From NCBI GenBank assembly GCA_030704615.1, contig CM060734.1, positions 14,014,001 through 14,074,000 of the forward strand: a stretch of DNA of 60,000 bases, written 5' to 3'. Below the pieces are notes generated by a model. That model ran no database searches, was not told where the DNA came from, and worked only from the letters and a program-made list of their open reading frames with translations. The DNA comes from Takakia lepidozioides (Eukaryota; Streptophyta; Takakiopsida; Takakiales; Takakiaceae). Shown here piece after piece: positions 31,367-43,907 of the stretch (its first letter is position 1; each line of letters begins with the position of its first letter). The translations under genes were made by a program, and so were the position numbers.

Positions 31367-34300
31367 ATGCTGCACTTGCGCGTTAGTTTGCTGCTGTGTA
31401 CTGTACTGCTGCAGGATGCGTGTGGTCTGCGGATGTGTACTGTTCCTGCAGGGGTGCTGGGCATCATGACTGGATCTTCGGAGTTGCGCACGTCATTCCT
31501 TCTATCACAGCTGCGTGGCACGTTGCAAATCCCCCCGGATGGTTCCTTCAACCACAGGTCGCTTATATGGACTCCAACTATTTTCAAGTGGAGGTGGACA
31601 TCGTGTATATACGGATGTTGCGGTCATTCGACGATTTTGTGAGAGGGGAGGAAGAAAGGGCAGGTGCCCACTCACTTCAACATAAACGGTGCCTAAAAAG
31701 GGAAAGCATGAGGAGGGCGAGCTCTTAGCTCCAAGGGCCAATAGTTGCTCTCTTGTCATGAAGTCCGCCTTCACCTTTGTGGTTTCTGGATGGTCTCTAT
31801 GTGTTCTTTGTAATGGCATGCTGCTTGTTTGCATTGTTTGCTCTATTTCTATTTTGTCAAAATGATATGCTCTCTTGCTCCGAGTATTCCACTCCGCCAA
31901 CGTAGTTCTCATCATTGTTCAGGTTCCATTGTTCTTATGGACCTGAGGACAAGCGCACAAATGTAATATCTGTCAATAAACATTCTTTGAAGAGAAGGAA
32001 CGGCAGGAGAGGGTGTGTGCTGGATGCTTCATCGCCTTCTTACAACAACCACCTGGCATGTGAGACTTTCCAGCGACATAAGGACGAGGGGACCAATCTG
32101 AAGATGTGGAAGGAGGCCCAGCCCCAGAGTGTTTTCTTCTATCAAGAGGACATGCCCGATGCCCCTGCTGGAGGAAACACAGCACGACAATGTCGACCTC
32201 AAATTTGCCATTGGCATTCAAACAGAATTTCAGAAAAAAAAACAATGCTCCAAATGGGTGACAAACGTATCGTCTCTTGTGATGCGACCTTCGGAACGAA
32301 TGAACACAAGGTGTGTGGAATCAACGGCGTGGACTCCTGGGAGCATAAGAGCATAGCATCTTTCACTGTGAAGGGGATCAGTGGGGAGCAGGGCACAGGG
32401 GGACCATAGCCTTATCCGATGTGCAGGGGATCACGACATTGGGTCATCACCAGTGACCTATTAATCCCCCTATCGGATTCGACACCACGGCTGCCTCAGC
32501 CCATTAGGGTACTAGACACATAGGCCAAACTCCATTATGTATACTGCTCTGTATATGTTGGGACCATTTTGGGACCATGACGTGTACTTGTGTGATTCGT
32601 AGTGAGGGTGCGCAGGTAGGAGGGAAGACAGCTTAGCAAATGCATGCCTTGGGGGGTTATAGAGAGGAATGATGGAGGGATGGTCTCCTTCCAAGGGATC
32701 ATGGCATAGCCCACAGGGGGGATCACATAATACTAAAATGAGAACAGAAGGGGTTGCAGGTTCGGGGTTCACCTCTGTGATTTTATTGTCATTAATTTCA
32801 GTAAAATGTTTCGCCTATTTTCAAAACAAAAGTACTTACATTGCACATTTTCGTCTTGTGTGCAGTATGCCATGTATACTCTTATGGTCTTCGACATTGG
32901 CCTTCCATTGCCTTGCCTGCTTCTGCATGAGGGGAGCACTGAGAGGGGAACAGTCACAATGTTTCCGGGGGATCCGTGTAGAGGGGACCAAGAGTGTAGG
33001 GTTGCATGGGGATCAGTGAAAGGGGATCGATTGGGATCAATGATCAGGGGACCAGGGGAGGGTAGCAGGGGATCAGGAGCAGCAGATCTCACATCCGACA
33101 ATGATGAGGGTCCAGGAGTCCAAGGTTGCACGGGGGGATCAGTGAAAGGGGATCAATTATGGGATCAGTGATCAGGGACTTCGGACACTCATGGTACCAG
33201 GGGATCAGGACCAGCACATGTTTGATCCGACAATGTGATTTTTATCGGCCTTTCATTGGCCATAGGAGGGCTCATGTATTCCCCTTTCATTGCCTTCACC
33301 GGATCTGCATGAGGGGTTTCAGTCAAAGGGGATCAGGGGATCACAAGCAGGGAGCACTTATCAGAGATTCATACTTGTATCTGATTTTGTGGTGGTCCTG
33401 TTGTGGTGTTGTAGTGGCCTTGCTAATGCCATTTTGTGGATGGTTCAGGCATACGTTCCCAGGGGTGCCGGTTTTCCTGTGCCTTTGGCATGTTCGAAGG
33501 GCCTGGCTGAGAATGCCATCGAGAAGATCAAGGATGCCCAGTTAAGGGCCGATGTCTTGCAAGGTATGGGTGACATCATGTACAATAAAGGTGGTCCCAT
33601 TGGTGACTCTTCGCAGGCCTGGGCTGTGTTTAGATTGTATGAGTTACAAACAAAGTATCCCGCAGCTAAACTGTTCTTCTTGTATATCCACAAATGGTGG
33701 ATCCCGAAAGTGGACATGTGGGTTGTTGGAGCTCGAAATATCCCACATGCCGGACAAGATACGAATGCTGGAATTGAAGCGTACCATGCAAACCTAGGTC
33801 CTCCACACATTACTGGTACATTTCGACCTTGAAAGCTGAAGGGTTCATTCGCAACTCTAGGATGGAACATTTCGTGCAAAATGCGGTGTGGATGGCTGGG
33901 CAGATACCGGAATCCAACGTGGAATTGCCGAGCACGGGGGATCCTGCGAAGGTAAAAAGCATGTCTTCTCCAGGCACTGTATACACTATATGCAATCCAA
34001 CATCCGAGTGGGCTTGTTGTGACTGCCCTAACGCCATGGAAGGGAACCTATGCAAGCACCAAGTGAAGGTGTTCAAGATGTTGCGGCCACATGTACCAGA
34101 GGGTTTAATTGTCCGAACTTGTGGAACACGACTTGGACACTCAATGGGGGCATGGCCAAGCTGCTCGACCTTGATCCCCTGTCCGCTGCGGAGCCCCCGT
34201 GTGACACAGATCCCATGTGTGGCATTGATCCCCCTGCACCAGACACGGTTCCGGCTGGCAATGTCTTGGGGAGCAGCAGCCCCGCCATGAATTGCAGGCA

Positions 34301-34860
34301 ACTGTCATGAAGGCCATCGCAGAGGAGATGCTTGGTTTGGAAGTCTGTGTGAAAGGTAACATGGCCCTTCAGAACCATCTTTTGAGTGACCTTCGTGTCA
34401 CAAGGAAAACTAGCGCAAATGGCCACACGCATGGCTGCGGTCTTCTCCACCCACATCTTGTAAGAAGGTTTGAACGTGTTCAGGATGGATTGGGAATGAG
34501 TTTGAAGAGAAGAAAGGATTGGGTAGAGGTTTCTATGTCACGGAAATCAAGACGTCTTGGATCCAAAAGAGTCTCAATCCCTCCATCTTCGTCTATTTTG
34601 CATGCACTTCGTCAAGTTGGGCGTCCCAGATTGAAGGTTGAGAGCAAGCAGGTTTATGCTCTCGTGCTCCCATTCAGATTGTTGATTTCCCTGAGATTGC
34701 ATTCTCATCGAAGCATTTGGTATCAAACAATTTCTCATTATTCAAAATGGCTGAAGCTATGTTCAGTGACGCATGTGTTCTGTGATTCACAATGGAATGA
34801 AGGAGATGTGGATGATCTTTATTGCAATTGAGTCTGTATGCATGCATTTGCAGTTCTGTT
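31367..34860 (+). CDS. MULE transposase with SWIM zinc finger (interrupted)
   Basis: Plus-strand exons with splice-like borders. About 31915-32309 carries SVFFYQEDMPDAPAG, FAIGIQTEFQKK and GDKRIVSCDATFGTNEHK, whose DATFGTN holds the first catalytic Asp of Mutator-like transposases. After an intron to 32863, AMYTLMVFD follows. From about 33449, FLCLWHVRRAW (family signature) leads into NAIEKIKDAQLRADVLQGMG, then GQDTNAGIEAYHANL with the expected catalytic Glu. SWIM motif: CDCPNAMEGNLCKHQVK (about 34018-34070). The block with the second catalytic Asp, expected between 32.93 and 33.43 kb, was not found; that interval is GGGGATC-rich. Frame breaks occur near 32170, the A-run at 32236-32244 and about 33500. 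Earlier exons (31367-31730) are uncertain. Probably inactive. Confidence 0.75.
32960..33360. repeat. GGGGATC-rich intronic sequence in the MULE transposase
   Basis: Many irregular GGGGATCAG / GGGGACCAGGG units in the sense orientation of the transposase gene. Similar motifs (as GATCCCC) fill the TIRs and 35.05-36.25 kb. Confidence 0.8.
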
Positions 34861-35039
34861 CAAAACACAAATTACCGCCCACTTTATGTTTAGCCTTTAA
34901 ATTAACAGTCCTGAATTCCAATACTGAAAAACGGTTGCCACCAGTCTCTAGTGCGTTCCCTGCCACCTTTTTTGCATTGCAAGCACACTGCTCCCCTCCT
35001 CCCATCATCCCCCTCTTCGTGTAGTGCTTCGGCCTCTGC

Positions 35040-36260
35040 TCCCCTGAAATGGCAGAGGTCCCTGATCCCCTGATCCCCTTCTCATCACAGCTGGCCCCCT
35101 CACACCGCTGCTTCCCGAGGTTGTGCTCAGCTCCCCGTGATCCCCTTCCCATTCACTGCCCCCTCATCCCTTGCGGCTTCGCAATGGACTTATATGCCCG
35201 GTCCCCTTCACCGTGCACTGCTCCCCATGTAACACCCAAAGAGTTTTGCTCAACAAGCAGTGCGGCTGTCATCCGGCGGGGCAATTATTGAAGCCAACGC
35301 CTTGTGTTCAGTGACCCATGATGTTTTGTGCGATTCACAGTGGTATGAGAGACATTTGTGGTGACCTCGGTGGGAACCATTTGGATTCCCATAGTGTATA
35401 TAACATATCGGACACCGTATATGTGGTTTTGAAAGCCATTCTGTCTCATAACCATTATACATTCGCTTCCAACGTGAAGCCACCAGTTCAAAGTTCTCCA
35501 TTTGAAAAGGAGGATACCATTGCATTTGCAAGGCAGTGCACCATAAAACCGATGCTTCAGTATCATCGTCCCTTTCAGAGAGCAAATGACACTGTCTTGG
35601 ACTAAAGCGAAAGTTTGTGGGCTTGGGTCATCTTCCGACTCTGGGCTCTCCGCCATTGTTGGGCAAATTTCAGATTTTGCTTTGGGGTTTATTTTCAGTT
35701 TTTGTTGCATGCTTATGCACCACTCGTACATGCAAGGGACGTGACCTTTCATAGTGCAAAACACGGACATGACCTTTCACAACTTGCCCTTCACACGCGA
35801 CTTTTCACCAGTAATCCCCCGATCCCCCGATTCGAAACCTGCCGTCCCTCATCCCTCACCCCGTGGTCCCCTCATCCCCTTATCCCCCATCCAGCTCCCG
35901 ACATTCCCTCCATGATCCCCTCATCTCCCGGCCTGTTCCCTGTTCCCTGATCCCCTGATCTCCCCACCCGTCCCCCTGGTTCCCTGATCCCCTCTTCTCC
36001 TAGCCGGTTCCCCTGCTTCCCTAATCCCCTGATCTCCCACCCATTCCCCTGGTTCCCTGATCTATCCCGCCCGTTCCCCTGCTTCCCCGATCCCCGCTAA
36101 CCCCTTATACAATCCCTTGTCTTCTTCATCCCCTCATCCCCCGACCGCCCTGAACCTGAGCCCCTAATCCCGGATCCCCTGATCCCTCCCCCCCCCCTTA
36201 CCCCCCTTACCCCCCTTGATCCCTGGTTTCTGATCCACCTCAAGGATCCCCTCACCCCTT
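35040..36260. repeat. GATCCCC/CCCCTGATC-rich convergent 3' region
   Basis: Repeated CCCCTGATCCCC and TTCCCCTG units between the ends of the two convergent MULE genes, in the sense orientation (GGGGATC) of the minus-strand Ulp1 gene. A stretch at 35308-35365 repeats, in the same orientation, a segment at 34760-34820 (TGTTCAGTGAC..GATTCACA), so a local duplication is present. Confidence 0.7.
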
Positions 36261-36269
36261 CATCCCCTT

Positions 36270-39200
36270 CACAACATAGTGGACGCCAAAAAGAAGGCAC
36301 AAAGGGATTACAAAGAGGAGGACAAGCTTCATTTTTTTTCGTGGGGAATGGAGATACAATAGCTACATCCGAGGCATCCGAGGCATGCACATGCGACAGT
36401 CTATGCTGCAAATCTGCATCATCCCAATTATCCACTATCCATCCACAAAATCCTGCTTTGATACTGCGTACTCACATGTAAACCAATCTGCTGTAAAAGT
36501 TGCCCCCCATTTTTTTGTGATTTTGGTCTCCAAGTATTTCTGTATGAAAGTCATTACAAAGTAGCCACACTCCCAGCCGCTTGGTTGTTGTGGCACCTCA
36601 GGTTCCAGCCACTCCCATGCCATTATTTCATTCCAAAGTACTGAGTCCGGTTCGGCTTTGTGTAGGTATGCTCTAAAAGTGCGAAGACGCGTTTCAAAGG
36701 CAAGTCGGCTATGGGATTTGAATGATGTCATGGAATTCAGATGAACAAACTTGGACTTATCAAAAACCATCAAACTCCAATGGCCCCTGCAGAACGCACA
36801 TGTGTTTGAGGCCAGACACCACTAATGCTTTCCATTCTCCAAATCAAATCAAAGTCGGTCAAAGCTGCAAAATAGGAGGATTGAGGGACGTACCCAGAGC
36901 ATAAGGGGATGAACCATGTCTGAACCTTATCTGGATCCTTCCCTAGGCACTTCTCAGTTACCCAATCATTTACAAGCCCTTTGGAAATCCTGTGAAGGTT
37001 GTCCTTGGTTGATGCCTCCAAAGCCGTCCATATCAGTGTGTCCATCACAGCCCACCAGCAACGATTACTCTCCTCCAGGGATAGCTGCAAAAATTGGCAT
37101 ACAAAAACACCCCTCCATCCCCCGCTTCCCCATACAATTTTGACAACCGTAGATAATCCCATGAACCCAGAATGGACTCCTATGAAGAAAACAAGGCAGC
37201 CCTTGTCCTCTGGGAGCTTTTCCCTCAGTCTATTCTGGTTTCTGCATTTAACACAAGTTCACGAAGTCACACAGGTAGGCAATTAACTGTTAAGGGTGTT
37301 TTCAAGCAACCATATCATCCCCCTATCATGCGTATAAGCCCTGCTGAATGTACTCACCATGAATTTGGTCCCCCTTGGTCGTTGGAAGCCCTGGCCCACT
37401 TACTTAGTGACTTCTGGCCGACCAGATTTCGCCTTCCGTTTCTTCCCTGTTCTGGTGATAGCTTTACTTTCCCCCTCAGCTGCACGGTTCTCCTCCCTCC
37501 CCCGCATCGTCACCCGTTTTTTGCGCACGCTCGGCTCCCCTCATCCTTCGGGGGTCTTTGCTTCCCCTTGCGATCCCCTCTCCGGTCTGCTCCCCCTTGC
37601 CCTTCATGTGTTCCTTCTCCTTCCCCTTATCCTTTGTTTCTTTCTGATCCACCTGCTCCATGCCCTGCAATTGGCGTCCCGAAGTTTTTGCAGCAACCCT
37701 ATGCCGTGTTCGACCTGCTACTGGGCCAGATGATGGTTTGCCGGAGGTCAAACCCATGTGCAGGGGGGTTGGAGCAGAAACCATAGGCGCAGGCACCGTC
37801 AGACCCGTGGTGAATGTGGAGCCAGGGGTGACCCCCAATTCAATATTCCAAGGATCTGTGGAAGCGATTGGAAGCAGTACCAAGGGGCTGGAGTAAGCGC
37901 TCTGCTGTGGGGAGACCAGACTATCTGCGAGTGCGGATAACAACGGGATGGCCTGTGGATGATACGGGGTGCACCTAGGAAAACTGACATGGGCGGAACA
38001 AACCCCTCCGTTGCCAATTCGGTGTTCCCTGCCAATGACTGGCGTTCAGGGGTCACCAACGTTGAAATAACCTCAACCTGTGTCGTCGGCAGAGGACTGG
38101 AAACAGCTGCAAATCTGCTGGACTTGGTAGTTGGATCCACCATTCTTGGCACATCCTCCCTCTCCACGTGGGAAGTACACACAGACTCGGGATGAGTTGA
38201 AAGAGGTGATTGGACAAGGGCAGAGTGAAGGACCACAGAGAGACACATCAGCCGCGCAGAGCATATACATGGAGGGGAGCAGGCATGACATCGGGAACAA
38301 CGTTGGGGGATGACACCTCGGGTGATGGAGCACTGAGGGGGGGACCAGAGGGAGTCACAGTAGCATGCAAGAGAGCAGACAGATGTGGGGAAGAAGAGTG
38401 GAAGTCAGGGGCAGACAGGGGGGGACCAGGGTCACACACGGATGCATGCTTCGTAGAAGACAGATCTGGGGGAGCAGACAAAAATCGGGAGTAGAGGTGG
38501 GGGCTGCCAGGGCTAAAGGGAGATCAGAAAGGGAGGGAGCAGTAATACACTCTAAAGCAGTACCAGATGAGGGGGGAGCACAAAAAGAAACTCATGCGAG
38601 GAGGGAGATGAGTCCGATGGGATAGCATGTGGTGAGACGAGGGTAGCCACTTCTGGGGGAGCAGATAATGGAAGAAGTGCAGAGGCGGGGGGATCACATG
38701 GTTGGGGAGGAGTTGTAGAGAGGGCGGCAGACACAGAGGGGGGGGCGGAGAGGAGGGTAGCACCTGGTGCGGGTTCACAGATTTGAAGGGGAGCAGCGGC
38801 GGGGACATCACATGATGGGGCAGCAGAGACAGAGAGGGTAGCAGAGAGGAGGGCCGCTCCTTGGGAGCGATCAGAGATAGGAAGGGGAGAAGAGGGGGGT
38901 AGCAGAGACAGCGAGGGCAGCGGAATATTCCCTTGGGGAGTCTAAAAGAAGACTGTGAGGCAGAACAGTATGAGAGGGGATGGGATTGACATCAACCTCC
39001 GCAATGGGTGTGTAGAAACCTGCCGTCGGAGATTCCACTTGAAAAGTCTCTGTATGAGGCGTTTGAAGGTCTTCAACCCGTGAGGGTGTTGGCGACGCCA
39101 TCTGCGATGCATGGTGGGACAACTGCGATGAATTGAAGGCGTCCACGTCGATGTGGGAAAGGTGAGGGGCATATGGTGACACTCGTCGGTCGTATAGTTC

Positions 39201-41432
39201 ATGTCTTCTCGCCAACAACACCTTGTTTGCTCGTAAGACCTCTCCATGGCATTTTGAACTCCAACATCAGCTGCCTCAGCCTCACCTATCACAGAGACAA
39301 GCGCTTGTGTCTTAGCTTTGACCCCCGTGATCCCTGATCCCCCGATCCCCGACTGTAAAGTCTGCTTCCCCATTTATCTATTCCAATTCTGATCTTCACA
39401 ATGACAGACTGTTGGAGAGGCAAAGCATGCACTTACTCAAAAGATGCACGTAGCGTCCCAAATCAATGTGCTCCCGCCTAAACAATAATCCTCCCAGGCC
39501 CTGGCTGCACGCCGTATCCCTTTGGCATCGTTGCCCTTGCACCACAAAACTTGGAAGTGGGCGTTTCCGTTGCTGCAAATTCATGAAACGCTCGGGCACG
39601 CACCATGCAAAGAAATGCTCGGTAAGAGTCGACGATCTGCATTTTGTCCTGCATTGTACCATATCTAAGCTGACCCTCTGCCAGGAGCACTTCTTTCAAC
39701 ATACTCTCTGATTCTGAAAATTCCCAAACGTCCGCCAACCTCCATGCAAAAGAGTCCAAATCCATGGTAGGGCAGTTTGTGAGCAGTCTGCGGTGCAAAA
39801 AGCATCATGATATGACTGGGGCAGATGCCGTGTCTTAAATCGGCCAAAGGATACAAGTGTGAAAACTGGGGTCGAGGGTCCATGGTAGAAAAAACTTGGA
39901 GGGGAACAGGGACCGGAGGCAGTCGGGCTGGACATTGACGTTTCAGCCAGGTGACAATGGCATCAGATTCCTCGGTAGTTCTTAGGAGAGGGAATTCAGG
40001 AAGCAGACGTCAAACGTCCTGCTCCTCCAGCAATAGTTCAACAATATCAAACTGGAGATCTAGAGATGAGGGGGGGGCAGCAGAGGAGGGAGCAGCAGAG
40101 GGGGGAACGGTGCAAGGGGGACATGACGTGGGGGGACCTGATATGGGGCGAGCAGACCTGTTTGCGGCGGGGGGGGGGGGGATGCAACACAGAATGAGCA
40201 TTACAAAGGGGGCAATCCTGGGAAACTATTGGGGGAGCAGATGGCCATAAACTCAAAAGGAGATTGGGGGGTGAAGCAAACTTGTTCTTGTAGAAGCCAT
40301 CTTCTCCAGCGGCGTTCAGCCCTCTCCACTCGCATTGCAAAACCTCCACTCCATGCAAAATCCACAAATGCATCCCAGAATCTTTCATCATTCTGGTCAG
40401 CAAAATTGGAAGGGAGAAGTCCATGTTGCAGGAGTATAAATGTTCCAGCAGGAGTGATCGGGTGCGGGTGTCGTGGTCGTGGTCGAGCCCCATCCCCTGC
40501 AAGAGGCCCCGAGCTCCCAGGCTGCTCCCCTCGTCCTGATGAGTAGTCTGCTCCCCCACATCTGCGTGTCTTCGCTGTTTTCCGGACTGGCCCCCCTGAC
40601 TTTGAGACGGATCCCCCCATGTCCGATCCCCCCCATTTCTGCTGCTGGCTGCTCACGACTGTAGGGATACTTTTTCTTTGGCTTTCTACTCCAAGTGACA
40701 GCGAGTTCAGGCCGCACTTTGGCTTGTCTCTCACGGGCGGAGGGTAAAGTAGTAACAATCTTAACCTTTTTTGCCCCCTTCTTTGGTTTGGTGCGCTCAA
40801 AATCGGTGTTGGATCCACTACGGCTACTCCTCTTATGAGGGGCAGCAACTTGTGACGGTGCAGGCGCATCAGGCTTCGTTTTCTCGCTCCTTTGGGCTGC
40901 TGCTGCCGATCAGTAGGGGACACGTCGTCTCCTGGTACGCGCCGCGCTTCGGGGTTTGTACACCCTCTAACCTCTCCACAAAATGAGTAACCTGCTTCGG
41001 GAACTCGGCAGCGGGCCAGGGTTTTAGTGGCAACTCAACCTCGTCCCAACCATCCACCATGTTCAACCAATGACAACCCTCCCCATCAATGACATGCCTA
41101 TTCAACCTAACCTTATCCTTCATGGGCCGCCCAAAAAACTTGCACTTATAGGGATTCCTTTGTTTCGCGCCATCACAAACTCTGAGGTCCGCCTCTGCCT
41201 CCACTATCATCTCCCACTCAGTTGGCGTATACCAGAAAGGAACCTCGTCCCCTTTCTTAGGCTTGTGCCAAAAAACTAGCATACCATCCTCAGGGGGAAC
41301 AACCTTAGGCCTAGTCTTCGCCATCGGCAACGAGCACACGACGCCGAAGTACAGAAAAGAGGATATGAGTAGAGCACCTGAAAAACCACAACGAAGAGCC
41401 ACCACCGAAGAGTCGCTTCGCGAGGAAGACAT
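36270..41432 (-). CDS. Ulp1-like (C48) cysteine peptidase gene carried by the MULE
   Basis: Minus-strand multi-exon gene. Start at 41432 (MSSSRSDSSVVALRCGF), then MAKTRPKVVPPEDGMLVFWH, FGRPMKDKVRLNRHV and a basic/proline-rich region (40.9-40.2 kb). FADQNDERFWDAFVDFAWSG and RLADVWEFSESESMLKEVL (39.8-39.4 kb) follow, then a long Ser/Pro-rich linker (39.3-37.2 kb). The peptidase spans exon 37084-36894 (CWWAVMDTLIWTALE, DKVQTWFIPLCSG) and exon 36786 to about 36460. That exon has GHWSLMVFDKSKFVHLNSM with the catalytic His and Asn at the usual Asp position, and PQQPSGWECGYFVMTF with Gln and the nucleophilic Cys. A last exon near 36420-36330 (DLQHRLSHVHASDASDVA) follows. Role: desumoylating-type protease, cargo of Kaonashi-like MULEs. 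Several frame breaks lie in the 5' half. Confidence 0.7.
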
Positions 41433-42229
41433 TTCGCACGTGCAGTGTCCCTAGGAGAGCGGGCACGTGGGGGAGCAGGGGATCAGTCGATGGACACGTG
41501 GCGACAGCACCAAAGTGGGGATCACTGATGTCGACACGTGGGGAGATTGGGCGGTCATAAGGGGGAAGGCATGGGGAGATGTGAAGGGGGAGCGAACCCT
41601 AGCCACTCCCAGAACATGGGGATCAAAGTAGGGGACCAGACACATGGGGGGATGTTAGTACAGGGGAGCTGACATGTGCGGAGAGTACTGGATATGACAT
41701 GCATGGCAATTCTGTGGTCAGGGAGGTGACATGTGGGCAGCGAAGACAGGGGGAGCGGCGGGGGGACCAGACAGTGGGGGAGCAAAAACTCAGGAGGGAT
41801 TGGATGTTTGGGGTTTTGCAAGTGACGGATTGAGGGAGGGAGACAACTCATGAGAGGAAGGGGACCAAAACTGCAGGGGTAGGGAACATGAGAAGAGACC
41901 ATTGTGTAGGACGAGTAAAACACCATGCTAGGTCGAAAAATAAATCCCTATAAGTGCATGCATTATGAGCTGGCCGGTATACAACCATCTTGGACTCTCC
42001 AACCTCCATCAATCCTATTCAGCTGCTCGATACCCAACCATGTTCGATTCTGCAACACACAGATGTTCACATTTGAATCTAGCAAGGTAAGTAGTATGAA
42101 AAACAAACATGAAGTTGAGGCTGAAGTTTAATATGTGAAAGGTACTATAGTTACAGATCCTCATCCCCCTGCACGTGGGATTTGGTGCAGCCTACGCCAA
42201 TCCTGTCAGCTTTCAAAACAACAAAAACA

Positions 42230-42300
42230 ACAAACAAGAGAGGCAAACAAGAAAGAACAACAAAAGAAGAAGAAGAAGAAGAAGAAGAAGAAGAGAAGAA
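42230..42300. repeat. (AAG)n-rich tract
   Basis: GAAGAA/AGAAGAAG run at about 42266-42302, just inside the right TIR of the MULE. Confidence 0.85.
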
Positions 42301-42489
42301 GAAAACCCCTGTACGCATTGTATGCAAGACGTGAGTCGCAAGAGAATCACAGACGCCATAGAGCGCACACGATTGAGGCCCTGGCAGGTCATCCCAAGCC
42401 CATCGTAGCAGGAGCACGAACAAGCATGACAGCTGGAAACCCTCGCTCAATCCAGATGGAGAACCCTACCTCCACGACGAAGTGAACAG

Positions 42490-43898
42490 CACATGCAGGT
42501 CCACGTGGTGCGATACCCACCGTTGGGATTGGGGGATCGGTCGAAGGGGGATGGGGGATCACTCCCGCCCTGGACGGGGGGATCAACCCAGTTGCGGGGG
42601 AACGGCTCCGATGGGATGAGGGGATCGACGGCGGGGGGAGCGCCATGTGGCGGTGGGCGTGCCATGGGGCCTTCATCCGGCCGTCGTCCATCCACTGCAC
42701 GGGAGGATGGCCGGGGGATGAGGGGCGGATGACCCAAAACATCCATTGTTTTGAGGTTGGATGGATGCGCAGGGGATCGACAGTTCGGGGGAAGCAGCAC
42801 GTGGCGGGCGATTAGGGGTGGGGGATCACTCCCGGTCCGGAGTGGGGATCAAGCCAGGTCGGGGGGGGGAGCGGCGACGTGTCGGGGGATTGCGCCGTGG
42901 ATGGGACGAGGGGATTGGCGGCGGGGGGAGCGCCACGTGCCGTCCGATGGGTGGAGGGGGATCAGTCACCGCATTGGACGGGGGATCAACCGAGGGGAGG
43001 GGCGGCGACGTGTCGGGGGATCGGGCCGTCGATGGGAAGAGGGGATCGACGGCGGGGGGACCGGCACGTGGCCTATCAGTGTCATCGCCCCTTCATCCGG
43101 CCGTCGTCCATCCCTTGCGTGGGAGGATGGCAAGGGGATGAGGGGCGGATGACACACAACATCCATTGTTTGTGAGGTTGTGTGGATGCGCAGGGGATCG
43201 ATGGTCCGGGGGAGCCGCACGTGGCGGGCGATTAGGGTTGGGGATCACTCCCGGTCTGGAAGGGGATAAAGGTGTGTTGGGGGAGCGGCGACGTCTGGGG
43301 GGTGTGCCGTGGATGGGAGGAGGGGATCGACGGCGGCGAGAGCGCCACGTGGCGATGGACGCGTCATGGGGCCTTCATCCAGCCGTCATCCATTTAATTG
43401 AGGTTGGATGGATGGGGAGGGGATCGACTCGGGGGGAGCGCCACGTGGCTGGAGATGGGGATGGGGATCACTCCGGCACTGGAAGGGGGATCAACCCAGG
43501 GAGGAGATCGACGGTTCGGGGTAGTGCCACGTGGCTGGAGATGGGGGTGGGGGATCACTCCGGCACTGGAAGGGGGATCAACCCAGTGAGGGGATCCACA
43601 GCGGGGGGCCGCCACGTGGCTGGAGATCGGGCAGTGCTGTGGGGCGCCGCGTGGCCAGCGGTGGGGCGGGGATCAGGGGTCCGGGCGGGCGGGCGGGCGG
43701 GCGCAGGGGTCAGGGGGGGCGGGGAGCACGGGCGGGGCAACGGGCGGAGGGGTCGGAGGGGGTGGGGATGATTTGACATGGGGCGTCCAACTCGCCGACA
43801 AGGCTGCCGGAGCGGGGGTTCCCCGGCTGTACCTCGCGGGCCGTACCCGTCAGCTCACACGCTTGCAATAAAATCAAGCCACATCCATATTGGGACCG
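42490..43898. repeat. Right terminal inverted repeat of the MULE
   Basis: Inverted counterpart of 30064-31190, with GGGGATC and GCCACGTGGC motifs. It is longer than the left copy because a segment with GGATGAGGGGCGGATGAC and CATCCATTGTTT occurs twice (about 42716 and 43137). Confidence 0.8.
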
Positions 43899-43907
43899 GA
43901 AAAACAT
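43899..43907. repeat. Right 9-bp target-site duplication of the MULE
   Basis: GAAAAACAT, matching GAAGAACAT at 30055-30063 with one mismatch. Confidence 0.75.

Larger units (their letters stand above)
30064..43898. mobile_element. 13.8 kb MULE (Ulp1-bearing, Kaonashi-like) with long TIRs
   Basis: Ends are inverted: CGGTCCCAATATGGATGTGG at 30064 on the plus strand and the same sequence on the minus strand from 43898. Inverted similarity continues inward for more than a kilobase, including GAGCTGACGGGTACGGCC, CATGTCAAATCATCC, ATCCCCCTTCCAGTGCCGG and CAACATCCATTG segments. A 9-bp target duplication flanks it, as is usual for Mutator-like elements. The interior holds a MULE transposase with SWIM finger on the plus strand and a Ulp1-like peptidase gene on the minus strand, converging near 35-36 kb. 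Ulp1-carrying MULEs are known in plants (Kaonashi MULEs in Arabidopsis/rice, CUMULE in melon); this one has unusually long GC-rich TIRs. Both genes contain frame breaks. Confidence 0.85.

Noticed and set aside
42389-43776. Gly-rich frames over the right MULE end
   Set aside because: Same reason: inverted repeat DNA, no domain or splice support.
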